Shown piece by piece: positions 33,189-43,616 of a DNA stretch of 64,000 bases; within the stretch, counting starts at the first letter, position 1; the number at the start of each line of letters is the position of its first letter. Origin of the DNA: DASZUK01 sp963844575 (lineage in GTDB: Bacteria; Actinomycetota; Acidimicrobiia; Acidimicrobiales; RAAP-2). Below the pieces are notes generated by a model that did not search any database, was not told the DNA's origin, and saw only the letters and a program-made list of their open reading frames with translations. The stretch spans positions 3,596,001 to 3,660,000 of the forward strand of contig CAWJOU010000005.1 in the NCBI GenBank assembly GCA_963844575.1, written 5' to 3'. Made by a program: the position numbers and the translations under genes.

Positions 33189-35264
33189 TCAGGCCATCCC
33201 GACGACCGGCTTGTTGAGCGGCTTGCCGCCCATCGAGCCGAGGAACGTCGCGTCGCCGAACGTGAACAAGCCGCCGTCGGTGGCCACCTCGTAGTAGCCG
33301 CGGCCGTCCGCCGTGGCGAGCATGCCGACGACCGGCTGGTTGAGCGGCTTGCCGCCCATCGAGCCGTAGAACGACCCATCGCCGAACGTGAACAAGCCGC
33401 CGTCGGCCGCCACCAGCCAGTAGCCGCCGCCGTCCGGCGTCGATGCCATACCGACGATCGGCTTGACGAGCGAGAGGCTGCCGGTCGAGCCGTGGAACGA
33501 CGCGTCGCCGAAGCTGAAGATGCCGCCGTCCGACGCCACCAGCCAGTAGCCCTTACCGTCGGCCGTCGACGTCATGCCGACGATCGGCTTGTTCAGCGGC
33601 TTGCCGCCCATCGAGCCGTAGAACTGGGCGTCGCCGTAGGCGAAGAGGCCACCGTCGGACGCGACGAGCCAGTAGCCCTTGCCGTCCGGCGTCGCCGCCA
33701 TGCCGACGATCGGCTGGTTGAGCGTGATCGACCCGGTCGACCCGTAGAACTGGGCGTCGCCGAAGCTGAAGATGCCGCCGTCCGTCGCCACCTCCCAGTA
33801 GCCGGCGCCGTCCGGCGTCGCCGCCATGCCGACGATCGGCTTGTTGAGCGGCTTGCCGCCCATCGAGCCGTAGAACTGGACGTTCCCGAAGCTGAACAGG
33901 CCGCCGTCACTGGCGACCTCCCAGTAGCCGGGGGCGACGGGCGCCGTGTTGGACGTCGCGGCCGGGCCGGTGCCGAAGATGTCGGAGGCGGTCACCTTGA
34001 AGGCCACCGTGCTGCCGGCCGGGACCGGGAAGGCGGTGCCGACGACGTCCGAATGGGTGTCGATGGTCGCCTGGGCCACCCCGTTGACGATCGGGGTCAC
34101 CTGGTAGTCGCTGGGCCACGGCGGCGACATCGGCTCTGTCCAGCTGGCCGACGCCGTCGTCCCCGAGATGCTGACCCTCGCGTTGGTGGGCGCCTGGGGC
34201 GGAGTGGCCAGGGCCAGCCCGGCCGCATCGGTCAACCCGGTCCCCGACCCGGCGATCTGGTACGTCGGGTTGGGCGACCCCGAGGCGGTCAACTGGCTCG
34301 CCGAGAACCCGGTAACGCTGCCTGTCGTTGTGCCGGCGATGTTGGCCAGCCACAGGTTCCCGCTCGAGTCGAAGGCCATCTGATAGGTCTCGTCGATGCT
34401 GTGGGTGGCGTTGCTGCCCAGGGTGACCGTCGGCACCGGGTTGCCGTTGGCGGCCAGTTGGCTGTGGGCGTACTCCACCACGGTGGCGTTGTCGTAGTTG
34501 CTCACCCAGAGATCGCCGGCGTTGTCGAAGACGACCCCCACCGGATCGTCCAGGGAGGTCCCATTGGCGGTGATGGTCACCGCTGGCACTGGGCTGCCGC
34601 TGGCCGCCAGCTGGGCCAGGGAGTACTCCTGGACCTGGTCGGTGGCGGTCGAGGCGGACCAGAGGTCGCCGTCCGGGTCGAAGGCGATCTCCTCCGGTCG
34701 GTTGAGGGCGGTTCCGGTGGCCGAGATGGTCACCTTGGGCACCGGTGCGCCGGAGGCAACCAGTTGGGCCGGGGTGAACTCGTTCAACGTCATCCCTGTG
34801 TAGTCGGCCACCCACAGGTTGCCGGCACGGTCGAAGGCCAGACCGACCGGGCCTGTCAGCGACGCACCGTTGCTGGACAGAACGACCGCCGGGGTCGGCG
34901 ATCCGGTCGCCGCCAGCTGCGCCGCGGTGAACTCGGCCACCGTGTCGCCGCCGTAGTTCGACACCCACAGGTCGCCGGCCGCGTCGAAGGCCTCGCCGTA
35001 GGGGTTCTGGAACGTGGACGACGAGATCGTCGCGCTCGGCGCGGCGTGGCCGTTCGACGGCAGCGGGTAGACGGTGACGTTGCCCCCACCCTCGTTGGCC
35101 ACGTAGATGCCCGACGGTGGCGGTCCCGCCGCCCCGGCCGGGACCGTGGTCAGCGCGGTGGCCGCCACCGCCGCGCCGCTGACCCCGAGGGCGACGGCGA
35201 CGGCCGCCCCCACCCGCCCCCACGACGAACGTCGTCTACCTACTGCTCTGCTGCGGTCGTGCAT
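33189..35264 (-). CDS. Secreted NHL-propeller protein with C-terminal GYW repeats
   Basis: A 691-residue exported protein. A signal peptide (GRVGAAVAVALGVSGAAVA) is followed by about 320 residues of NHL/SMP-30-like propeller blades (each with FDAAGDLWVSNY or FDRAGNLWVADY), a fibronectin-III-like domain (APTNARVSISGTTASASWTE) and six 42-residue GYWxVASDGG repeats to the end. Such repeats are common in Acidimicrobiia surface proteins; their ligand is unknown. GGAG 7 nt before supports the ATG at 35264 over another at 35282. No anchor is visible. Confidence 0.85.
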   Translation of the reverse strand: MHDRSRAVGRRRSSWGRVGAAVAVALGVSGAAVAATALTTVPAGAAGPPPSGIYVANEGGGNVTVYPLPSNGHAAPSATISSSTFQNPYGEAFDAAGDLWVSNYGGDTVAEFTAAQLAATGSPTPAVVLSSNGASLTGPVGLAFDRAGNLWVADYTGMTLNEFTPAQLVASGAPVPKVTISATGTALNRPEEIAFDPDGDLWSASTATDQVQEYSLAQLAASGSPVPAVTITANGTSLDDPVGVVFDNAGDLWVSNYDNATVVEYAHSQLAANGNPVPTVTLGSNATHSIDETYQMAFDSSGNLWLANIAGTTTGSVTGFSASQLTASGSPNPTYQIAGSGTGLTDAAGLALATPPQAPTNARVSISGTTASASWTEPMSPPWPSDYQVTPIVNGVAQATIDTHSDVVGTAFPVPAGSTVAFKVTASDIFGTGPAATSNTAPVAPGYWEVASDGGLFSFGNVQFYGSMGGKPLNKPIVGMAATPDGAGYWEVATDGGIFSFGDAQFYGSTGSITLNQPIVGMAATPDGKGYWLVASDGGLFAYGDAQFYGSMGGKPLNKPIVGMTSTADGKGYWLVASDGGIFSFGDASFHGSTGSLSLVKPIVGMASTPDGGGYWLVAADGGLFTFGDGSFYGSMGGKPLNQPVVGMLATADGRGYYEVATDGGLFTFGDATFLGSMGGKPLNKPVVGMA
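33192..33929 (-). repeat. Six tandem 126-bp GYW repeats
   Basis: Six units of 42 codons (the last 36) encode GYWxVAxDGGxFxFGDxxFxGSxG, then xxxLxxPxVGMxxTxDG. Units alternate between the GGKPLNKP and SITLNQP forms. The same unit is found at 52303-53041 and 53203-53700. Confidence 0.93.
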
Positions 35265-35439
35265 GGCGCCTCTCCGATGCATTTCGTTGGTTCGCGGCAA
35301 GGGGAACGGCCGAGCCGCTCCCCCCGGCCAGCACGGTATTCGATCGACCGTCCCCGCGCTCGTTTCTCTCAGCTAATTCTCAGGATCGGACCCAAGCGCC
35401 GGGGCCGGGTGGCCGAGCCGGAAAGATCAGGCGGCCGGT

Positions 35440-36324
35440 TCAGGTGGCCGAAAGCTGGTCGAGCAGGAGGCCGGACAGCTCGGTCGCGGCCTCCTCGGGC
35501 ACCCAGTGGCTCACGCCGTCGAGGACCGCGAACCGGTACGGCCCGGTCACCCAGTCGGCCGTCGCCTCCGCGGCCGCCCGCCCGAGCGCGGGATCGTCGG
35601 ACGACCAGACGTACAACGTCGGCACCGCCACCGGCCCGAGCGGTTCGATGGCGTCCATCGCCCGGTACCAGTTGAGCGCGGCCGTCATCGCCCCCGGGGC
35701 GGTCAGCACCGCGACGTACTCGTCCGTCGCCGCCGGGTCGAGCCCCGTCGTGGCGAACAGGTCCCGCAGCCCCGATCCCGATCCGTCCTCCCCCAGCAGC
35801 TGCCGCTCCGGTTCGTCCGGCCGCTGGAAGAACCCGAGGTAGCTCATCCGGTCGGCCTGGTCGTCCTGGCCGGCCATGATGACCGCGCCGAGCGCGTCCG
35901 GGTGCGGCGTCGAGACCACCGAGAGGCTCCGCAGCCGCTCCGGATGGCGGCCGGCCACCATCCACGCCACCATGCCGCCCCAGTCGTGGCCGACGAGGTC
36001 GAACCGGCCAGACGCCGATGGGCCAGTGCCCAACGCCTCGGCGCCCAATCTCTCGGCAATGGCGACGACGTCGTCGACGAGGTGGCCGATCCGGTAGTCC
36101 GCCACCGCCGGTGGGCGGGCGCCCGGCGAGTACCCCCGTTGGTCGACCGCCACCGCCCGGTAGCCGGCCGCCGCCAACGCCGGCAGGACGTGCCGCCACG
36201 ACCACGACGTCTGCGGAAACCCGTGCAGGAGGACCACCAGCCGGCCGTCGGCCGGTCCGGCCGCCCGGGCCCGGAACGTCAGGCCGTTGGCCTCGATCTC
36301 GATCTCCTCCAGGTCCACTGTCAC
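35440..36324 (-). CDS. Alpha/beta hydrolase, probable epoxide hydrolase
   Basis: A 294-residue hydrolase with nucleophile Asp in LVGHDWGGMVAW, oxyanion motif LHGFPQTSWSW, lid Tyr in ALNWYRAMDA, catalytic acid near WSSDDPALG and His in GVSHWVPEE: a full epoxide hydrolase set. DQRGYSPGARP is also typical. Start is one of two GTG codons (36324 or 36318). It follows the hypothetical gene by 26 bp and may be the last gene of the leftward leu/ilv transcript. Confidence 0.85.
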   Translation of the reverse strand: MTVDLEEIEIEANGLTFRARAAGPADGRLVVLLHGFPQTSWSWRHVLPALAAAGYRAVAVDQRGYSPGARPPAVADYRIGHLVDDVVAIAERLGAEALGTGPSASGRFDLVGHDWGGMVAWMVAGRHPERLRSLSVVSTPHPDALGAVIMAGQDDQADRMSYLGFFQRPDEPERQLLGEDGSGSGLRDLFATTGLDPAATDEYVAVLTAPGAMTAALNWYRAMDAIEPLGPVAVPTLYVWSSDDPALGRAAAEATADWVTGPYRFAVLDGVSHWVPEEAATELSGLLLDQLSAT

Positions 36325-36350
36325 CCCCCGCGACCCGGTCCGCCGCCGAA

Positions 36351-36815
36351 CTACGCCGGCGTCGGCCAGAGCGCCTCGGCCGGTACGGCATCGACGAGGG
36401 CCCGCTGGAGCACGTAGTCGTGGGCGACCGACCGGAACGCCCGGCGCCGGGCGTCGACCACGTCGGCCGGCGCGTCGTCGAGGAACCCCCACAGGTTGAG
36501 CGCCGCCCGGACGTCGTGCACGCTCGGCGCCCGGCCCAACAGGCCCGACCGGCGGGCGGCCAGCAGGGCGACGCCGACGATGACGTCCTCGGGCGACTCG
36601 TCGGGCGCCAACCGGAGCTTCGCTTCGAACCGCCGAGCCAGGCGCAGCGCGAACCCCTGGTCCGAGCCGGGCGTGCCCATGCCCGGCCCGGCCGGTCGGA
36701 TCGGGATCCGCAGCTCCGCCGGACGATCCGTCGTCCACGAGCCCGGCACCTCGAGCCGGAGGGACGGTCGGACCTGGTCGGCCTCGGCGATCGGGACGAA
36801 GCTCGGCTGGGTCAT
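36351..36815 (-). CDS. Conserved hypothetical protein downstream of cimA
   Basis: A 154-residue soluble protein starting MTQPSFVPIAEADQVRPSLR, with a following LEVPGSW. Small actinobacterial proteins of this kind lie next to branched-chain amino acid genes, but no function is known to me. ATG at 36815 comes 11 bp after the cimA stop. The C-terminal half is helical (RRRAFRSVAHDYVLQRALVD). Confidence 0.68.
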   Translation of the reverse strand: MTQPSFVPIAEADQVRPSLRLEVPGSWTTDRPAELRIPIRPAGPGMGTPGSDQGFALRLARRFEAKLRLAPDESPEDVIVGVALLAARRSGLLGRAPSVHDVRAALNLWGFLDDAPADVVDARRRAFRSVAHDYVLQRALVDAVPAEALWPTPA

Positions 36816-36826
36816 CGGCGCCGAGA

Positions 36827-38512
36827 CTACCGGGCGACGTGCACGAGGGCGAAGACGATCGAGTCGTAGAGGGCCTGCCAGCTCGCCTCGATGATGTTCT
36901 CCGACACGCCGATCGTCGTCCACGTCCGCTCGTCGTCGGCCGTGTCGACGAGCACCCGCGTCACCGCGCCGGTCCCCTTCCCGGTGTCGAGCACCCGGAC
37001 CCGGTAGTCGACCAGGTGGACGCCGGCCAGCGCCGGGAAGTGCGGCCCGATGGCCTGGCGGAGCGCGGCGTCGAGCGCGTTGACCGGGCCGTTGCCTTCC
37101 GCCGTCGCCACCATGCGGTCCGGGCCGACGTGGACCTTCACCGTCGCCTCCGTCGTCGGCGACGCGCTCGCCGAACCGCTCCCATCGAGCGTCACCGCGG
37201 CTGGGCCGTGGTCGGTGATGACTCGGAACGACTCGACCGAGAAGTAGTCGGGCTCCCAGCCGGCCGCCCGCCGGAGCAACAGCTCCAGCGAGCCGTCCGC
37301 CACCTCGAAGTGGTAGCCCTCGTGCTCGAGCTGCTTGAGCTCGTCGAGGACGCGGCCGAGCACCTCACCGTCGAGGTCGAGCCCGATCTCCGCCGCCTTC
37401 ATCGCCAGCGTCGACCGGCCGGCCATCTCCGAGACGACGACCCGCGTGCCGTTGCCGACCAGCTCCGGTGAGATGTGCTCGTAGAGGTCCCGGCGCCGGG
37501 CCACCGCGCTGGCGTGCAGCCCGCCCTTGTGGGCGAAGACCGACGTCCCGACGTACGGCTGCTGCGGGTCCGGCGCGATGTTGACCAGCTCCGCGATGTG
37601 GTGGGCCACCGGCGTCAGCCGCTCCAACCGGTCCGCCGGGATCGTCCGGACACCCAATTTGAGCGAGAGGTTCGGGATCGTCGCCGACAGGTCCGTGTTC
37701 CCGGCCCGCTCGCCGTAGCCGTTGATGCAGCCCTGGACCTGCGTCACGCCGGCCTCGACCGCGACGAGCGAGTTCGCCACCGCGCAGCCCGCGTCGTTGT
37801 GGCAGTGGATCCCCAAGCTCGCGCTCGAGCGCTCACGGACGTCGGCCACCGCTTCGCCGATCTGGTCCGGCAGCGACCCGCCGTTCGTGTCGCACAGCAC
37901 GAGCGCTTCCGCCCCGGCCGATTCGGCCGCGTCGAGCACCCGGAGGACGAAGTCCCGGTTGTGCCGGTGGCCGTCGAAGAAGTGCTCCGCGTCGACGAAG
38001 ACCCGCAGGCCGTGCTCCCGCAGGAACGCCACCGACTCGCCGACCATGGCGACGCCCTCTTCGAGCGACGTCCGCAGCGCGTCCTCGACGTGCCGGTCCC
38101 AGCTCTTCGCCACGATGCACGCCACCGGGGCTTGGGACCGCACGAGCTGGTCGAGGACCGGGTCCTTCGCCGCCGTCACGCCCGCCCGCCGCGTCGACCC
38201 GAACGCCACCAGCGTCGCCGTCTTCAGGTGCAGCTCCGCCGGCGCCCGAGCGAAGAACGCCTCGTCCTTCGGGTTCGCGCCCGGCCACCCACCCTCGATG
38301 TACGTCACGCCGAGGTGGTCGAGCTGCTCGGCCACCCGCAGCTTGTCGTCGACCGTCAGCGACAGCCCCTCCTGCTGGCTGCCGTCCCGCAGCGTCGTGT
38401 CGAAGATGTCGACCGCGTCGGGGAGCGTCGGCAGGCGGTAGTCGTGGGCGTGGGCGCGGTGCTCGTGGGCGGTGGGCCCGTGGGTGGTGGGCCGGTGGGC
38501 GCTAGTCGACAT
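36827..38512 (-). CDS. cimA: (R)-citramalate synthase
   Basis: A 561-residue enzyme that condenses pyruvate with acetyl-CoA to citramalate, giving 2-oxobutyrate for isoleucine without threonine. The HMGL-like barrel has DTTLRDGSQQEGLSL and EGGWPGANPKD, the latter the mark of citramalate synthase rather than LeuA; metal ligands lie in GIHCHNDAGCAVANS. The C-terminal regulatory LeuA_dimer domain (HLVDYRVRVLDTGKGTGAVT) is present, so feedback control is likely. ATG at 38512 overlaps the ilvE end by 11 bp. The first 25 residues are His-rich (THGPTAHEHRAHAHD). Confidence 0.92.
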   Translation of the reverse strand: MSTSAHRPTTHGPTAHEHRAHAHDYRLPTLPDAVDIFDTTLRDGSQQEGLSLTVDDKLRVAEQLDHLGVTYIEGGWPGANPKDEAFFARAPAELHLKTATLVAFGSTRRAGVTAAKDPVLDQLVRSQAPVACIVAKSWDRHVEDALRTSLEEGVAMVGESVAFLREHGLRVFVDAEHFFDGHRHNRDFVLRVLDAAESAGAEALVLCDTNGGSLPDQIGEAVADVRERSSASLGIHCHNDAGCAVANSLVAVEAGVTQVQGCINGYGERAGNTDLSATIPNLSLKLGVRTIPADRLERLTPVAHHIAELVNIAPDPQQPYVGTSVFAHKGGLHASAVARRRDLYEHISPELVGNGTRVVVSEMAGRSTLAMKAAEIGLDLDGEVLGRVLDELKQLEHEGYHFEVADGSLELLLRRAAGWEPDYFSVESFRVITDHGPAAVTLDGSGSASASPTTEATVKVHVGPDRMVATAEGNGPVNALDAALRQAIGPHFPALAGVHLVDYRVRVLDTGKGTGAVTRVLVDTADDERTWTTIGVSENIIEASWQALYDSIVFALVHVAR

Positions 38513-39431
38513 AGTCGAGCCAGTCCTTGTACTGGTCGACCTCACCGCGGACGGTGGCGAAGTACGTCTGCTGGATCGCCGTCGTGATCGGCCCGGGCTT
38601 GCCCGCCCCGACCGCCCGGTCGTCGACGGCCCGGATCGGCACGACCTCGGCGGCCGTGCCCGTCAGGAACGCCTCGTCCGCGGTGTACAGATCGGTCCGC
38701 ACGAGCTGCTCGTGCCGGACCTCCAGGCCCATGTCGCGGGCGATCGTCTCGACCGTGTCCTGCGTGATGCCGTCGAGCGCGCCGGCGTCGGAGGTCGGCG
38801 GGGTGAGGAGCACGCCGTCGCGGACGACGAAGATGTTCTCCCCGGTGCACTCGCTCACCCGGCCGTCGGAGGTCAGCAGGATCGCCTCGTCGTAGCCGGC
38901 TTTCAGCGCCTCGACCTTGGCCAGCGACGAGTTGACGTACATGCCGGTGCCCTTGGCCGCGGTCGGCACCGCGTTCGGGTCGTGCCGGCGCCACGAGCTG
39001 ATCTTCATCGAGACGCCGTTGGCGACGCCGTCGTCGCCCAGGTACGTCCCCCACGGCCACGCGGCGATCGACACGTTGACCGGGCACGGCAGCGGGTTGA
39101 GGCCCATCTCCCCGTAGCCGAGGTAGACGAGCGGCCGCACGTAGCAGCCGTTCGGCAGCTCGTTGACCCGGACGACGTCCCGGGTGCCCTCGACGATCTG
39201 CTGCTCCGTGAACGGGACGTCGATCAAGAAGATCGACGCGGACGTGAACAGCCGCCGGATGTGGTCACCCAGCCGGAACACCGCCACGCCGCGCGGCGTC
39301 GGGTAGGCGCGGATGCCTTCGAAGACGCCCGAGCCGTAATGCATCGTGTGCGTGAGCACGTGGACGGTCGCGTCCGCCCAGTCGACCAGCTGGCCGTCCA
39401 TCCAGATCTTCTTCGTCGGGGTGATGGGCAT
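38502..39431 (-). CDS. ilvE: Branched-chain amino acid aminotransferase
   Basis: A 309-residue fold-type IV PLP aminotransferase that forms Leu, Ile and Val from their keto acids. The N-terminal block is KKIWMDGQLVDWADATVHV; the PLP Lys is in MYVNSSLAKVEALKAGYDEA, and the cofactor phosphate region in SECTGENIFVV. Its ATG lies 3 bp after the leuB stop and its end overlaps cimA. Confidence 0.95.
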   Translation of the reverse strand: MPITPTKKIWMDGQLVDWADATVHVLTHTMHYGSGVFEGIRAYPTPRGVAVFRLGDHIRRLFTSASIFLIDVPFTEQQIVEGTRDVVRVNELPNGCYVRPLVYLGYGEMGLNPLPCPVNVSIAAWPWGTYLGDDGVANGVSMKISSWRRHDPNAVPTAAKGTGMYVNSSLAKVEALKAGYDEAILLTSDGRVSECTGENIFVVRDGVLLTPPTSDAGALDGITQDTVETIARDMGLEVRHEQLVRTDLYTADEAFLTGTAAEVVPIRAVDDRAVGAGKPGPITTAIQQTYFATVRGEVDQYKDWLDYVD

Positions 39432-39434
39432 GGC

Positions 39435-40481
39435 TCAGAGCCTTTCTGCGATGGCGTCGCCGATGCCGGCGGTGGACTGCGGGCCGTCCGACCCCGAGCC
39501 CGTCGAACGGGTGGTCTCGTCGGTGTCGATGAACGCCCGTACGGCCTTGTCGATCCGGGCCGCCGCGTCCGCGTCGCCGAGGTGGTCGAGCATGAGCGCC
39601 GCCGAGACGATCGCCGCCAGCGGATTGGCGATGCCCTGGCCGGCGATGTCGTGCGCCGCGCCGTGGACCGGCTCGAAGAGCGACGGCCCCGTCCGGGCCG
39701 GGTTCAGGTTCCCCGACGCGGCGAAGCCGATCCCGCCGCTGACCGCCCCGGCCAGGTCCGTCAGGATGTCGCCGAACAGGTTGTCGGTGACGATCACGTC
39801 GTAACGCCGAGCCTGCTCGACCAGGTAGATGCACGCCGCGTCGACGTGGTTGTAGTCGTGCGCGACGTCCGCGTAGTCCGGCGCCACCTCGTTGACCGTC
39901 CGCTGCCAGAGGTCACCGGCGAACGTGAGCACGTTCGTCTTGTGGACGAGCGTCAGCTTGTGCGCCGGGCGGCCCTGCGCCAGCTCGAACGCGAACCGCA
40001 CGCACCGCTCCGCCCCCATCCGGGTGTTGACCGATCCCTGCGTCGCCACCTCGTACGGCGTGCCCTTGCGCAGGAACCCACCCTCGCCGGCGTACGTGCC
40101 CTCCGTGTTCTCCCGGATGACGACGAAGTCCGCCCCTGGCGCGATCGATCCCGGGACCCCGGTGAACGGCCGGAGGTTGATGTAGAGGTCGAGCTCGAAC
40201 CGGAGCCGGAGCAACAGGCCCCGCTCGAGCGTGCCCGGCGGGACCGTCGTGTCGCCGACCGGCGGCCCGACCGCGCCGAGCAGGATCGCGTCGAAGCCGC
40301 GGAGCTCGTCGAGGACCGCGTCCGGCAGCACCTCGCCCGTCCGCACGTACCGGTCGGCGCCCAGGTCGTAGTCGGTCGTCTCCAGCGTGACGCCCGCCGC
40401 GGCCACCACCTTGAGCGCTTCCGCGACGACCTCCGGACCGATGCCGTCGCCGCCGATCACCGCCACCCGGTGGCCGCTCAT
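39435..40481 (-). CDS. leuB: 3-isopropylmalate dehydrogenase
   Basis: A 348-residue NAD-dependent decarboxylating dehydrogenase of leucine synthesis. Substrate and metal residues are visible in LRFELDLYINLRPF, VVIRENTEGTYAGEGG, VHKTNVL and TDNLFGDILTDLAG; GPSLFEPVHGAAHDIAGQG binds NAD. It may also serve isoleucine synthesis from citramalate through erythro-3-methylmalate. It is the first structural gene behind the attenuator 160-280 bp upstream. Confidence 0.95.
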   Translation of the reverse strand: MSGHRVAVIGGDGIGPEVVAEALKVVAAAGVTLETTDYDLGADRYVRTGEVLPDAVLDELRGFDAILLGAVGPPVGDTTVPPGTLERGLLLRLRFELDLYINLRPFTGVPGSIAPGADFVVIRENTEGTYAGEGGFLRKGTPYEVATQGSVNTRMGAERCVRFAFELAQGRPAHKLTLVHKTNVLTFAGDLWQRTVNEVAPDYADVAHDYNHVDAACIYLVEQARRYDVIVTDNLFGDILTDLAGAVSGGIGFAASGNLNPARTGPSLFEPVHGAAHDIAGQGIANPLAAIVSAALMLDHLGDADAAARIDKAVRAFIDTDETTRSTGSGSDGPQSTAGIGDAIAERL

Positions 40482-40639
40482 CGCCGGCCTCCCGCCTCGA
40501 TCGTCTCCCCGGTACCCGGCCTCTGGCCCACCGTTGCTCCTCTCACCGTTCTTCTTCTCTTCTGCTCACCGGTCTCTGCTTCCACTGGCCCGCCTGCTCC
40601 CACTGGGCCGCCCCCTCGACCTTCCTGCTCCAGGACATG

Positions 40640-40664
40640 AAAAACCGCCCACCGGAGTGGACGG
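40640..40664 (-). terminator. Intrinsic terminator of the leuB attenuator
   Basis: On the leftward strand CCGTCCAC-TCCG-GTGGGCGG forms an 8-bp stem with one G-U pair and a 4-nt loop, followed at once by TTTTT (40640-40644). It lies 30 bp after the leader peptide stop and 159 bp before leuB. The leader sequence CACCGG can pair with CCGGTG inside this hairpin, an arrangement that could form an anti-terminator. Confidence 0.8.
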
Positions 40665-40671
40665 TCGAGGA

Positions 40672-40694
40672 GGCACGCACGTCGAGTGCGTGCC
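40672..40694 (-). promoter_or_regulatory. Leader hairpin next to the leader-peptide stop
   Basis: GGCACGCAC-TCGAC-GTGCGTGCC on the leftward strand is a perfect 9-bp stem with a 5-nt loop. Its first base is the last G of the TAG stop of the leader peptide. A ribosome ending translation would cover it. It may act as pause or protector hairpin. Confidence 0.65.
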
Positions 40695-40726
40695 TACGGA
40701 ATGACGGCTACCCGGTGCAGATGCAT
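40694..40726 (-). CDS. Leader peptide MHLHRVAVIP of the leuB-ilvE-cimA operon
   Basis: ATG CAT CTG CAC CGG GTA GCC GTC ATT CCG TAG encodes ten residues, four of them Leu, Val, Val and Ile, the end products of the operon downstream. It is followed by a hairpin and an intrinsic terminator, the layout of ribosome-mediated attenuation. There is no good ribosome binding site; the promoter places the transcript start at or near the A of the ATG, so a leaderless start is likely. Confidence 0.72.
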   Translation of the reverse strand: MHLHRVAVIP

Positions 40727-40734
40727 GGAGGTCC

Positions 40735-40764
40735 AAGTTTCCCGCACCGGCGCCCTCCCGTCAA
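40735..40764 (-). promoter_or_regulatory. Promoter of the leuB operon leader
   Basis: On the leftward strand TTGACG (40759-40764) and AAACTT (40735-40740) are separated by 18 bp. Eight bases after the -10 comes the ATG of the leader peptide. Confidence 0.6.
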
Positions 40765-40911
40765 CCGCGCCAGCCCGGTTTTTCCGACCTCCGAGCGTCG
40801 AGTCCGTCCCCCGGCGTCGGGCCTCCGTCTCCGGACGATCGGGCGCAGCCCCCCGGACGATCGGGCGCAGCCCGTCGGGGTCGCGCCGCCGCGGCCGATA
40901 GCCTTCGTACT

Positions 40912-41411
40912 GTGACTGATACGACCCCCCACGCGCCCGAGCCGGCGCGGCTGACCCAGGAGACCTACGACCGGCTCCAGGCCGAGCTCGAGGATCTGAC
41001 GACCCGCGGCCGGGTCGAGATCGCCCAGGCCATCGAGGCTGCCCGAGCCCTCGGCGATCTCTCCGAGAACGGCGACTACCACGCGGCCAAGGACAGCCAG
41101 GGGAAGATGGAGGCCCGCATCCGCCAGCTCCAGGCCCTCTTGAAGAGGGCCCAGGTCGTCGAGGGCGACCGTGAGCGGGACGGCACCGTCGATCACGGCG
41201 TCGTCGTCACGCTCCGCTACGACGGCGACGACGAGGACGACACCCAGGACTTCTTCGTCGGCTCCATCGAAGAGCACCCCGGCGACATGCCCGTCGTCTC
41301 GCCCAGCGCCCCGCTCGGCCAGGCCCTGATCGGCAAGACCGCCGGCGACACCGTCGAGTACCGGGCGCCCGGCGGCACGCTCCGGGTCGAGATCGTCAAG
41401 GTCGGCGCCTG

Positions 41412-41412
<1 letters not shown>
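40912..41412 (+). CDS. greA: Transcription elongation factor GreA
   Basis: A 166-residue GreA. The N-terminal coiled coil ends in the acidic tip ALGDLSENGDYHAAKD, which enters the RNA polymerase channel and stimulates cleavage of backtracked RNA. The C-terminal FKBP-like domain includes SPLG-type PSAPLGQALIGKTAGD. GTG at 40912 has no ribosome binding site, fitting a leaderless start. Its stop shares one base with the leuC ATG, an unusual close link between a general transcription factor and an amino acid gene. Confidence 0.93.
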
Positions 41413-42824
<1,412 letters not shown>

Positions 42825-42876
42825 AGCCGGCTCGACGGACAAAGCCGCCTCGACCGATGAAGATGGAGGCACCCCG

Positions 42877-43473
42877 ATGAAGCCCGTCACCGTCGTCACC
42901 GGGCGGGCCGTCCCGCTCGACCGCTCTGACGTCGACACCGACCAGATCATCCCGTCCGACTGGCTCAAGCGGGTCGAGCGGACCGGCTTCGGGGCCGGCC
43001 TCTTCGCCGAGTGGCGCGACGACCGCGACTTCGTCCTCAACCATCCAGAGTTCGTCGGCGCCAGCATCCTCGTCGCCGGCGCCAACTTCGGCACCGGTTC
43101 GTCGCGGGAGCACGCCGTCTGGGCGCTCATGGACTACGGCTTCGAGGCCGTCGTCTCGTCCCAGTTCGGCGACATCTTCCGCAACAACTGCACCAAGCAG
43201 GGGCTCGTACCCGTGCAGGTCAGCCCCGAGGTCGACCGGGCACTGCTCGACGCCGTCGCCGCCGACCCGTCGCTCGAACTGACCATCGACGTCGCCCGCG
43301 GCACCATCGAGGCGCCCGCCGTCGGTATCACCGACGAGTTCCCCCTCGACGACTTCACCCGGGACCGGCTCGTAAACGGCTGGGACGACATCGGCCTGTC
43401 CCTCCGCTACGAGGCCGACCTCGACGCCTACGAGGCTGCCCGGCCGAGCTGGCTACCCACCGTCACCGTCTGA
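42877..43473 (+). CDS. leuD: 3-isopropylmalate dehydratase small subunit
   Basis: A 198-residue swivelling domain partner of LeuC. Family blocks are LDRSDVDTDQIIPSDWLKRV, GANFGTGSSREHAVWAL and SQFGDIFRNNCTKQGLVPV. ATG at 42877 follows GGAGG by 7 nt. The 52 bp after leuC contain three imperfect copies of an 18-bp CTCGACCGATGAAG-like sequence that starts in the last leuC codons. Confidence 0.95.
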   Translation: MKPVTVVTGRAVPLDRSDVDTDQIIPSDWLKRVERTGFGAGLFAEWRDDRDFVLNHPEFVGASILVAGANFGTGSSREHAVWALMDYGFEAVVSSQFGDIFRNNCTKQGLVPVQVSPEVDRALLDAVAADPSLELTIDVARGTIEAPAVGITDEFPLDDFTRDRLVNGWDDIGLSLRYEADLDAYEAARPSWLPTVTV

Positions 43474-43590
43474 CCGCGCGGAGCGGACGGGCCGACTTGG
43501 TGAGGTCACCGGGGCCCTGAGGCCCTCACCCGACGATCGGTCCGCTCGTCGTCGACCACCCGATACCGTCGCCCCCTTTGCCATGAGCGA

Positions 43591-43616
43591 TTAAAGAGTT
43601 TCGCCTAATACCCCGC
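43591..43616 (+). repeat. IS630 left terminal inverted repeat
   Basis: Positions 43591-43616 pair with 44734-44759 at 22 of 26 bases. The left copy begins TTAAAGAGTTTCGCC. A near copy of its inner 18 bases stands alone at 50512-50529. Confidence 0.9.

Larger units (their letters stand above)
40482..40911. other. 430-bp divergent regulatory region between leuB and greA
   Basis: Contains no structural gene. The leftward half carries the promoter, leader peptide and terminator of the leuB operon. The right end holds GATAGC 8 nt before the greA GTG, consistent with a leaderless greA transcript. The 150 bp from 40482 to 40639 are the untranslated part between terminator and leuB. Confidence 0.7.
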
